Source: SG8-40 sp050050435
GTDB taxonomy: Bacteria > Pseudomonadota > Gammaproteobacteria > Burkholderiales > Eutrophovitaceae
DNA length: 5,391 nt
Assembly (NCBI GenBank): GCA_050050435.1
Contig: JASFUE010000233.1
Span: 1 to 5,391, forward strand
Reading direction: 5' to 3'
Made by a program: the position numbers and the translations under genes. Shown here in pieces: positions 1 to 5,391 of this stretch. Every line of letters starts with the position of its first letter. Positions within the stretch are counted from its first letter, which is position 1. The notes beneath the pieces were generated by a model. That model saw nothing but the letters and a program-made list of their open reading frames with translations, was not told the origin of the DNA and made no database searches.

Positions 1-23
1 GAAACGGACGAATAGAACACGCT

Positions 24-791
24 TTGAGGCTTGCCACCTGGAATGTGAATTCGCTGAAAGTGCGGCTCGAGCAACTGCTCGAGTGGATGGCGGCGGATGC
101 GCCCGAAATCATCTGCCTGCAGGAAACCAAAACTGACGATCCGAAGTTTCCCGTCGAGCAGATCGAGGCGGCGGGATATCAGGTTGTGTTCTCGGGTCAG
201 AAAACCTACAACGGCGTTGCCATTGTCTCGCGCGCCGCCGGCTCCGATGTCATGCGTGGAATTCCCGGGTTCGACGATGAACAGAAGCGGGTCATCGCAG
301 CGAGTATCAACAACGTCAGGGTCATTAACGCTTATGTGCCGAACGGGCAGAGCGTTGAATCGGACAAATACCGCTACAAACTTGACTGGTTGAACGCGTT
401 TCGCGCATGGCTTGGCGATGAGCTGGCGAGCCATTCCGAAGTCGCGGTGCTTGGTGACTTCAACATTGCGCCGGAAGCGCGCGACGTTCACGATCCCAAG
501 GCCTGGGAAGGCAAGGTGTTGTGCAGCCAGCCGGAACGCGACGCGTTCGCTGCGTTGATCGATCTCGGGTTCGTTGACAGCTTCCGGGTATTCGAGCAGC
601 CCGAGAAATCCTTTACCTGGTGGGACTACCGTCTCAATGCGTTCAAGCGCGGCATGGGGTTGCGTATTGACCACATATTGATGTCGCCGTCGCTGGCCGA
701 GCGCTGCCGCGGCGTTTCCATCGTAGAGGACATGCGCGCTCTGGAGCGACCCTCCGATCACGCACCGGTGGTTGCCGAACTGGCAGACTGA
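24..791 (+). CDS. xthA: Exodeoxyribonuclease III (AP endonuclease, ExoIII/XthA family)
   Basis: This 255-residue cytoplasmic protein belongs to the Mg-dependent endonuclease/exonuclease/phosphatase fold. It would incise DNA at abasic sites and remove 3'-blocking groups or 3' nucleotides during base-excision repair. Family motifs are visible in order: ATWNVNS at 4-10 (Asn7), LQETKT at 32-37 (metal ligand Glu34), NAYVPNG at 102-108 (Tyr104), GDFNIAP at 144-150 (Asp145 and Asn147), RIDHILMS at 214-221 (Asp216), and SDHAPV at 244-249 (catalytic Asp245-His246 pair). Length is normal for the family, slightly shorter than E. coli XthA. The start is TTG: it gives the canonical N terminus MRLATWNVNSL and there is no ATG or GTG in frame nearby. 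The frame stays open to the window edge, and only a weak, distant GGA precedes the start. It converges on ntrC and probably has no functional link to the nitrogen genes. The family call is secure; the exact start is less so. Confidence 0.95.
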   Translation: MRLATWNVNSLKVRLEQLLEWMAADAPEIICLQETKTDDPKFPVEQIEAAGYQVVFSGQKTYNGVAIVSRAAGSDVMRGIPGFDDEQKRVIAASINNVRVINAYVPNGQSVESDKYRYKLDWLNAFRAWLGDELASHSEVAVLGDFNIAPEARDVHDPKAWEGKVLCSQPERDAFAALIDLGFVDSFRVFEQPEKSFTWWDYRLNAFKRGMGLRIDHILMSPSLAERCRGVSIVEDMRALERPSDHAPVVAELAD

Positions 792-833
792 GTCAATACT
801 TGCTTGCCGGCAGGACTGGCGGTAGTGAAGTGT

Positions 834-2240
834 TCAGGATTTTTCCTTGGCGACGTCGTCTTCCAGTCCAAGCTCCTGGATTTTTCTGGTCAGTGTGTTG
901 CGGCCCATACCAAGCAATTGCGAGGCTTCGATCCGGCGCCCTCCGGTGTGAGCCAGCGCACGCAGTATCAACGCGCGCTCGAACTTGCGATTAAGGTCGT
1001 CGAGAATCGCGCTCTCACCGCGTTTAAGACGTGACTCTGTTTCGCGTTCCAGCGCGCCAATCCAGTCATCCCATTCCGACTCATTCTCTTCGTCGCGCAA
1101 TTCGGGCGGCAGGTCCTTGATATCGACAATCACCCCTGGCGCCATGACTGTGACCCAGTGGCATACGTTCTCAAGCTGGCGCACATTACCCGGCCAGTCG
1201 CGCGAAGCGAGATATTTGACGGATTCTTCAGTCAGTCGCTTGGTTTCAACGCCGAGCTCCGATGCGCTCTTCTTCAGGAAGTGACGTACCAGAACCGGGA
1301 TATCCTCGCGTCGCTCGCGCAGTGGCGGCAAGCGCAGGCGAATGACGTTCAGTCGGTGAAACAGGTCTTCTCGAAACAGACCTTCCTTTACGCGCTTCTC
1401 CAGATCCTGGTGTGTCGCCGTGATCACGCGCACATTCGCCTGCATCGGTTGGTGCCCGCCGACCCGGTAGAAGTGGCCGTCGGAAAGTACACGCAGTAAC
1501 CGTGTCTGAAGATCCGGTGGCATGTCACCGATTTCATCGAGGAACAGCGTGCCGCCGTCAGCCTGCTCGAAGCGGCCGCGGCGCATCGCCTGAGCGCCGG
1601 TGAACGCGCCGCGCTCATGACCGAACAATTCGGATTCGAGCAAATCCTTCGGGATCGAGGCGGTGTTGATTGCGATGAACGGTTTGTTGGCGCGCTGACT
1701 GTGTCGATGCAAGGCGCGGGCGACGAGTTCCTTGCCGGTACCCGATTCGCCATTGATCAGTACCGTGGCCTGAGACTGTGCAAGACGGCCGATTGCGCGA
1801 AATACCTCCTGCATTGCCGGTGCCTGGCCGATAATCTCGGGAACCGTATCCGGCACCTCGACATCCTCGTTCTGGCGCTGGCTTTCATCCATCGCGCGGC
1901 GGATCAGGTCAACCGCGTGATCAACGTCAAAAGGCTTGGGCAGATATTCAAACGCCCCGCCCTGGAAAGCGGCTACGGCACTCTCGAGATCCGAGTAGGC
2001 GGTCATGATGATAACCGGCAGGTTCGGGTAGCGTTCCCTGAGCGTTTCGAGCAGCTCCAGACCCGAACCACCCGGCATACGTATGTCGCTGACGACAACC
2101 TGCGGTGAACTCGTTTCCAGGGCTGCCAGGGCCTCAGGTGCCGATGAAAAAGCCCTGAAAGCAATATTCTCCCGCGTCAGCGCTTTTTCAAATACCCAGC
2201 GAATTGAGCGGTCGTCGTCGATGATCCAGATCGGTTTCAT
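834..2240 (-). CDS. ntrC: Nitrogen regulation response regulator NtrC (GlnG), sigma54-dependent activator
   Basis: This 468-residue protein is almost the same length as E. coli NtrC. The receiver domain (about 1-120) has acidic residues Asp8-Asp10, phospho-acceptor Asp52 in SDIRMPGGSG, Thr80 and Lys102. The central AAA+ domain (about 135-370) has Walker A GESGTGKE (164-171), the sigma54-contacting loop GAFTGA (211-216), Walker B LFLDEIGDM (232-240), the arginine-finger region FREDLFHRLN (289-298) and sensor II WPGNVRQLEN (349-358). A charged linker (about 380-415) leads to a C-terminal Fis-type helix-turn-helix (about 420-460, GGRRIEASQLLGMGRNTL). When phosphorylated by NtrB under nitrogen limitation, NtrC oligomerises at enhancers and uses ATP to open sigma54 promoters such as that of glnA. 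Its ATG overlaps the ntrB stop by four bases, and no good Shine-Dalgarno sequence precedes it, which suggests translational coupling. All key residues are present. Related activators share this domain layout, but the ntrB/glnA context settles the identity. Confidence 0.97.
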   Translation of the reverse strand: MKPIWIIDDDRSIRWVFEKALTRENIAFRAFSSAPEALAALETSSPQVVVSDIRMPGGSGLELLETLRERYPNLPVIIMTAYSDLESAVAAFQGGAFEYLPKPFDVDHAVDLIRRAMDESQRQNEDVEVPDTVPEIIGQAPAMQEVFRAIGRLAQSQATVLINGESGTGKELVARALHRHSQRANKPFIAINTASIPKDLLESELFGHERGAFTGAQAMRRGRFEQADGGTLFLDEIGDMPPDLQTRLLRVLSDGHFYRVGGHQPMQANVRVITATHQDLEKRVKEGLFREDLFHRLNVIRLRLPPLRERREDIPVLVRHFLKKSASELGVETKRLTEESVKYLASRDWPGNVRQLENVCHWVTVMAPGVIVDIKDLPPELRDEENESEWDDWIGALERETESRLKRGESAILDDLNRKFERALILRALAHTGGRRIEASQLLGMGRNTLTRKIQELGLEDDVAKEKS

Positions 2241-3340
2241 GAGTCTTGCCGTGCATCCGGCGTTCGCGTGTTTTCTGTTTCGTCAATCGGCAGCAACAGC
2301 GTGAAGCATGTGCGTCCAGGCTCGGTGTCCAGCTCGACCGTGCCGTGATGTTGGCTGACGAATGTTTGCGCCAGCGTCAGTCCCAGCCCGCTGCCATTTT
2401 CGTGACCGGAAACCAGCGGGAAAAATATGCGATCACGAATGTCATCCGGTATGCCGGGGCCGTTGTCGATGATCTGCAACGAGATTGCGAGCTTGTGCAT
2501 TTTCTTTGCAATGGTCACGCGCCGCACAACTCGGGTACGAAAACAAATCTCTCCCTCGCCATGGACTGCTTGTGCGGCGTTGCGTGCAATATTGAGCACT
2601 GCCTGAATCATCTGTTCGCGGTCGCCGGTGAGCAGCGGCAGACTGGTGTCGTAGTCACGGCGGATAACCAGCCCGGTCCAGTGCTCGGCCATCAGCAAAT
2701 TCCGAACGCGTTCCAGGACTTCGTGGATATTGAACCGGACGATATGCGGGACGCGGTGCGGCGTGAGGAGTCTATCCATCAGCAGCTGCAGGCGATCCGC
2801 CTCCTGGATGATGACGCGGGTGTATTCATGCAGGTCGGGGCGATCGAGCTCGCGATCGAGCAGTTGCGCAGCTCCGCGCAATCCACCCAGCGGATTCTTT
2901 ATTTCGTGTGCAAGGCTGCGAATTAGTTCCCGGTTCAGCTCGCTTTGATCGAGCAAGCGTTCTTCCCTGGCGATCTTCAGCTGCTGGTTGAGTACGTTGA
3001 ACTCGATGAGGAAATCGTCCGCCAGCAATCCCTCGCCGGGCGTGACAATACATGACGTTTCCAGCTTGCCGTGTCCGATGACCTGAAGCGTCATCTCGTG
3101 CTGGGTGTAGCTGCAGTTATTGGCTTTGGCATAGTCGATTGCAGCCAGTACCGGCGAGGCGTCCTCGAACATCCTTGCCAGCGAGTGGCCAACGATGTTC
3201 TTCCGGCTGGATGCGAACAGGTTCTCGGCGGCCGGATTGAGGTAGCGAACCACCCCTGCATGATCGAGCACGATCACTGCGGTGGCCAGGGTTTCAAGCC
3301 CGGGGTAGGCAAGCGGATTGATTTCTTCGATGGCGCTCAT
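2237..3340 (-). CDS. ntrB: Nitrogen regulation sensor histidine kinase/phosphatase NtrB (GlnL)
   Basis: This is a 367-residue soluble kinase with no membrane segment, as expected for NtrB, which senses nitrogen status indirectly through PII proteins in the cytoplasm. An N-terminal PAS domain (about 15-115, with AVIVLDHAGVVRYLNPAAENLF at its start) is followed by the dimerisation/phospho-acceptor helix with H-box SLAHEIKNPLGGLRGAAQLL (142-161). His145 (codon 2908-2906) is the phosphorylated residue. The HATPase domain has an N box around 244-260 (QAVLNIARNAAQAV), a G1 box IDNGPGIPDD (291-300) and a G2 box GSGLGLTLAQ (316-325). It phosphorylates Asp52 of NtrC, and when bound by PII it stimulates dephosphorylation. 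The ATG is supported by GGGAG 11 bases upstream and by an in-frame TGA eight codons upstream, with no other start between. The gene lies 115 bases downstream of the DUF4124 gene and overlaps ntrC by ATGA. Confidence 0.96.
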   Translation of the reverse strand: MSAIEEINPLAYPGLETLATAVIVLDHAGVVRYLNPAAENLFASSRKNIVGHSLARMFEDASPVLAAIDYAKANNCSYTQHEMTLQVIGHGKLETSCIVTPGEGLLADDFLIEFNVLNQQLKIAREERLLDQSELNRELIRSLAHEIKNPLGGLRGAAQLLDRELDRPDLHEYTRVIIQEADRLQLLMDRLLTPHRVPHIVRFNIHEVLERVRNLLMAEHWTGLVIRRDYDTSLPLLTGDREQMIQAVLNIARNAAQAVHGEGEICFRTRVVRRVTIAKKMHKLAISLQIIDNGPGIPDDIRDRIFFPLVSGHENGSGLGLTLAQTFVSQHHGTVELDTEPGRTCFTLLLPIDETENTRTPDARQDS

Positions 3341-3441
3341 GTGCCGAGACGCTCCCGGCGATCATTCAGTGCGGGCTGATTCGGCGCGGAAGCCTTCGAG
3401 CGCATATCTGACACAGCCGCAAAGACGACGCGGTGAAACGA

Positions 3442-3453
3442 ACCGCCGGCGGT
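3442..3453. repeat. Perfect 12-base palindrome just after the DUF4124 stop codon
   Basis: ACCGCCGGCGGT is exactly self-complementary and begins three bases past the DUF4124 stop codon, in the gap before ntrB. As RNA it could form a short GC-rich hairpin, but it has almost no loop. The sequence that follows on the transcribed strand is TTCGTTTC, not a T run, so it is not a convincing intrinsic terminator. It may be an mRNA-stabilising or protein-binding element, or chance in GC-rich DNA. Confidence 0.4.
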
Positions 3454-3455
3454 GC

Positions 3456-3944
3456 CTAACGCAAGGTTTGCAGTTCCCGTTGCAAGGCCTGTACGTTGCG
3501 CTCGTGATTCTGTACCGCTTCCCGATAGGGCTCGACCCGTTCGAGATATCGCTGGTAATTGCGTTCGTTCCCGGTGCGTACCGATTCCTGCTCCTGCAGT
3601 TGCTGGCGCGCTTGCGCCAGACGCTGTTCTTCCGCGGCCAGTTCTTCCTCGAGAATGCGACGCCGCTCGGCATCGCGTTCGCGCTGGGTGTCGCGATCCA
3701 CCTTCGGAAAATCCTTGGCGGCATTCTCGACGTTCCTGGGAGGGGTGTTGGTCGCAGGCGCTGCGCGGGTTTCCGGTTCGAAGCAGCGAATCTTTTTTGC
3801 GCCCTTCGGTGCCGCAGCCTTGACGTTGGTATAGGTTACGTTGCCCTCTGCGTCGCGATACACACAGATCTCCGCCCGGGCGAACGAGATGTGCAAGGTG
3901 CACGCCGTAATGGCGGCAACCGCAGTCATTGCGAATCGAAGCAT
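3456..3944 (-). CDS. Exported DUF4124-domain protein with C-terminal coiled coil, function unknown
   Basis: This is a 162-residue protein. An N-terminal signal sequence (about 1-24) has a hydrophobic stretch FAMTAVAAITA and a plausible signal peptidase I site at ARA|E (22-25). An alternative lipobox, ITAC, at 12-15 would instead make it a lipoprotein acylated on Cys15. A small DUF4124-like domain follows (about 25-56): ICVYRDAEGNVTYTN matches the family pattern of an aromatic, Asp/Gly turn and YTN/YSD strand. It contains two cysteines (27 and 54) that could form a disulfide in the periplasm. Residues about 82-162 are rich in Glu, Arg, Gln and Leu with no helix breakers except Pro139, and should form a long coiled coil. 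The gene sits between glnA and ntrB, a position where I recall DUF4124 genes in other gammaproteobacteria. No catalytic motif is visible and its role is unknown. No clear Shine-Dalgarno sequence precedes the ATG, so the start is moderately uncertain; Met6 is an alternative. Confidence 0.85.
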   Translation of the reverse strand: MLRFAMTAVAAITACTLHISFARAEICVYRDAEGNVTYTNVKAAAPKGAKKIRCFEPETRAAPATNTPPRNVENAAKDFPKVDRDTQRERDAERRRILEEELAAEEQRLAQARQQLQEQESVRTGNERNYQRYLERVEPYREAVQNHERNVQALQRELQTLR

Positions 3945-3971
3945 GAAGCGAAAAGCAGGCTTTGTCGGCCA

Positions 3972-4000
3972 TTGATAGCGAATCTTGCACAGGAGTCTAA
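3972..4000 (-). promoter_or_regulatory. Weak candidate sigma70-type promoter for the DUF4124 gene (and possibly ntrBC)
   Basis: On the minus strand, TTAGAC (4000-3995) and TATCAA (3977-3972) are separated by exactly 17 bases. They lie 28 bases or more upstream of the DUF4124 start and downstream of the glnA terminator. The -10 match is four of six, but the -35 match is poor. A promoter somewhere in 3945-4063 is expected because the upstream terminator should cut off most glnA transcription. This exact pair is only a guess. Confidence 0.2.
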
Positions 4001-4063
4001 TCAGCTAAACCGGGTGTGGCAATCCAATCGTGTGAGCGTGCGATGCCGGCGCGGCGACCGGAC

Positions 4064-4091
4064 AAAAAAGGGCGGGGTAAAGCCCGCCCTT
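4064..4091 (-). terminator. Intrinsic (rho-independent) terminator of glnA
   Basis: On the minus strand, AAGGGCGGG (4091-4083) pairs perfectly with CCCGCCCTT (4076-4068) across a six-base loop CTTTAC. A T run follows, six in all counting the two that end the stem (4069-4064). The hairpin begins 19 bases after the glnA stop codon. Stem, loop and T tract are all typical, so it should end most glnA transcripts before the DUF4124 and ntrBC genes. Any transcription of those genes from the glnA promoter would then depend on read-through. Confidence 0.9.
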
Positions 4092-4110
4092 CTTGGTGCG
4101 CGGGTAACGA

Positions 4111-5391
4111 TTACGAGCTGTAATACATATCGAACTCAATCGGGTGGGTGGTGGTCCGGAAGCGGGTCACATCTTCCATCTTCAGATCGATGTAGGCATC
4201 GACCATGTCATCAGACATCACACCGCCCTTCGTGAGGAACGCGCGTTCACGATCCAGGTGGCCAAGCGCTTCCTCGAGGGATGCGCACACGTGCGTAATC
4301 TTGGCGTGCTCTTCCGGCGGAAGATCGTACAGATTCTTGTCGATCGGATCACCGGGGTGGATCTTGTTCTCGATTCCGTCCAGACCCGCCATCAACAGTG
4401 CCGTGAAGGCGAGATACGGATTGGCAGTCGGATCGGGGAAGCGTACCTCGATACGTCGCGCCGCCGAACTGCTCACGTGCGGGATGCGCACCGCCGCAGA
4501 ACGGTTGCGTGCCGAATAGGCGAGGTTGATCGGTGCTTCGAAACCGGGAACCAGTCGCTTGTAGGAATTTGTCCCCGGATTGGTGATCGCGTTGAGCGCG
4601 CGCGCATGTTTGATGATGCCGCCGATATAGTACAGCGCTGTCTCCGACAGACCGGCGTAGCCGTTACCCGCAAACAGATTCTTGCCGTCCTTCCAGATCG
4701 ACTGGTGTACATGCATACCCGAACCGTTGTCACCGACAACCGGTTTCGGCATGAAAGTGGCGGTTTTGCCATACGATGCGGCGACATTCCATACGGTGTA
4801 CTTGAGAATCTGCATCCAGTCGGCGCGTTTGACCAGGCTGTTAAAGCGCGTGCCGATTTCGTTCTGGCCGGCGGCGGCAACCTCGTGGTGGTGCACTTCG
4901 ACCTCAACGCCTTGCGATTCCAGGGCGAGCGAGATTGCGTTGCGGATATCCTGCAGCGAATCCACTGGCGGTACCGGAAAGTAACCACCTTTCGGAGGAG
5001 CACGGTGGCCCATGTTGCCGCCTTCGAACTCGATTCCCGATGACCAGGGCGCTTCCTCGGAGCTGATCTTGACAAAACTGCCGGACATGTCGATCTTCCA
5101 TGTCACGCCGTCGAATACGAAAAATTCGGGTTCCGGACCGAAGTAGGCGGTGTCGCCGACGCCAGTCGACTTGAGGTAGGCTTCAGCGCGCTTGGCAATG
5201 GACCTGGGGTCGCGATCATAGCCGGCGCCGTCAGACGGTTCGACAACGTCGCAGCTGATGTTGAGCACGGGCTCGTCAGTAAACGGGTCGATGCGAGCGG
5301 ACTCAGGGTCAGGCATCAGCAGCATGTCCGAGGCTTGAATGCCTTTCCAGCCGGCAATTGAAGAACCGTCAAACGCGTGGCCGTCCTCGAA
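4111..5391 (-). CDS. glnA: Glutamine synthetase type I-beta (GlnA), 5' end beyond window
   Basis: This enzyme makes glutamine from glutamate, ammonia and ATP as a cytoplasmic dodecamer. The window holds 426 codons plus the TAA stop. The reading frame stays open to the edge (FEDGHAFDGSSIAGW), so the ATG at 5325 is internal and not the start. By alignment from memory with E. coli GlnA, the first visible residue is residue 44, giving a full length of 469, the same as E. coli. Visible signatures, numbered on that basis, include the beta-grasp FDGSSIAGW (50-58), metal-binding GPEPEFF (128-134), the ATP-site signature KPVVGDNGSGMHVHQS (259-274), the flap and arginine region FEAPINLAYSARNRS (327-341), and the adenylylation motif DKNLYDLPPEE (394-404). 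Tyr398 (codon 4329-4327) is the residue modified by GlnE. Neighbouring ntrBC fits sigma54/NtrC control, but the promoter is outside the window. The gene ends in a strong terminator. Confidence 0.97.
   Translation of the reverse strand, partial: FEDGHAFDGSSIAGWKGIQASDMLLMPDPESARIDPFTDEPVLNISCDVVEPSDGAGYDRDPRSIAKRAEAYLKSTGVGDTAYFGPEPEFFVFDGVTWKIDMSGSFVKISSEEAPWSSGIEFEGGNMGHRAPPKGGYFPVPPVDSLQDIRNAISLALESQGVEVEVHHHEVAAAGQNEIGTRFNSLVKRADWMQILKYTVWNVAASYGKTATFMPKPVVGDNGSGMHVHQSIWKDGKNLFAGNGYAGLSETALYYIGGIIKHARALNAITNPGTNSYKRLVPGFEAPINLAYSARNRSAAVRIPHVSSSAARRIEVRFPDPTANPYLAFTALLMAGLDGIENKIHPGDPIDKNLYDLPPEEHAKITHVCASLEEALGHLDRERAFLTKGGVMSDDMVDAYIDLKMEDVTRFRTTTHPIEFDMYYSS

Noticed and set aside
804..820. 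Short hairpin (GCCGG/CTGGC with one G-T pair) between the convergent exonuclease and ntrC genes, tested as a bidirectional terminator
   Set aside because: The stem is only five pairs and no T run follows it on either strand, so it is not a credible intrinsic terminator.
1617..2108. A 163-codon + strand frame opposite ntrC
   Set aside because: It is antisense to the conserved receiver and AAA+ domains of NtrC and shows no motif of its own.
2841..2858. Near-palindromic repeat of CGATCG inside ntrB
   Set aside because: It is imperfect and explained by the coded Leu-Asp-Arg-Glu-Leu-Asp-Arg repeat in the H-box helix.
3953..3971. Possible sigma54 promoter on the minus strand (TGGCCGACAAAGCCTGCTT) ahead of the DUF4124 gene
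   Set aside because: The GG and GC elements are not ten bases apart: the available spacings are eight or twelve, which sigma54 promoters do not tolerate.
3337..3990. A 217-codon frame on the minus strand overlapping the DUF4124 gene in another frame
   Set aside because: Its translation is low-complexity Arg/Gly/Ser-rich and has no signal peptide or domain, unlike the DUF4124 frame it overlaps.
4094..4099. TGGTGC, half of an NtrC-binding site, near the glnA terminator
   Set aside because: The matching GCAC half-site is absent at the required spacing, and a six-base half-site alone is expected by chance.
3318..4235. A 305-codon open frame on the + strand across the DUF4124 gene, its flanks and the ends of ntrB and glnA
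   Set aside because: It runs antisense to three genes and through the glnA terminator, and its translation is Arg/Cys-rich with no recognisable domain. The minus-strand DUF4124 frame has a signal peptide and domain and is the better gene.
4144..5043. A 299-codon open frame on the + strand, antisense to glnA
   Set aside because: It lies wholly opposite a highly conserved glutamine synthetase, its translation resembles no family I know, and long antisense frames are common opposite GC-rich genes.

Overview
The window carries the nitrogen-regulation locus of a moderately GC-rich proteobacterium, most likely a gammaproteobacterium. That placement rests on three things: GlnA numbering that matches the E. 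coli enzyme residue for residue, the order glnA, small DUF4124 gene, ntrB, ntrC, and a xthA-type exonuclease III. It is inferred from gene content and protein similarity recalled from memory, and I would not name a genus.

Layout, left to right. Positions 24-791 (+) encode exonuclease III. It converges, across 42 bases without a clear terminator, on a leftward block that fills the rest of the window. Read in its own direction (right to left), that block is: glnA (glutamine synthetase, 5' end cut off by the window edge at 5391, stop at 4111); a strong intrinsic terminator at 4064-4091; a short intergenic region; a small exported DUF4124 coiled-coil protein (3944-3456); a 115-base gap containing a perfect palindrome; ntrB (3340-2237); and ntrC (2240-834), which overlaps ntrB by four bases.

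How the genes work together. NtrB (histidine kinase, His145) phosphorylates NtrC (Asp52). NtrC is a complete sigma54 activator with GAFTGA loop, Walker motifs and Fis-type helix-turn-helix, and in characterised relatives it drives glnA from a sigma54 promoter. That promoter would lie outside this window. GlnA keeps the Tyr398 adenylylation site, so post-translational control by GlnE is expected as well. The DUF4124 protein is the only member without a known role, and it probably acts outside the cytoplasm.

I see no mobile element, CRISPR array, tRNA, rRNA or defence system. This is a conserved core-genome region. The points worth a second look are modest: the uncharacterised envelope protein inside a nitrogen-control locus, its ambiguous signal peptide, the terminator that separates glnA from the regulators, and the TTG start of the exonuclease.
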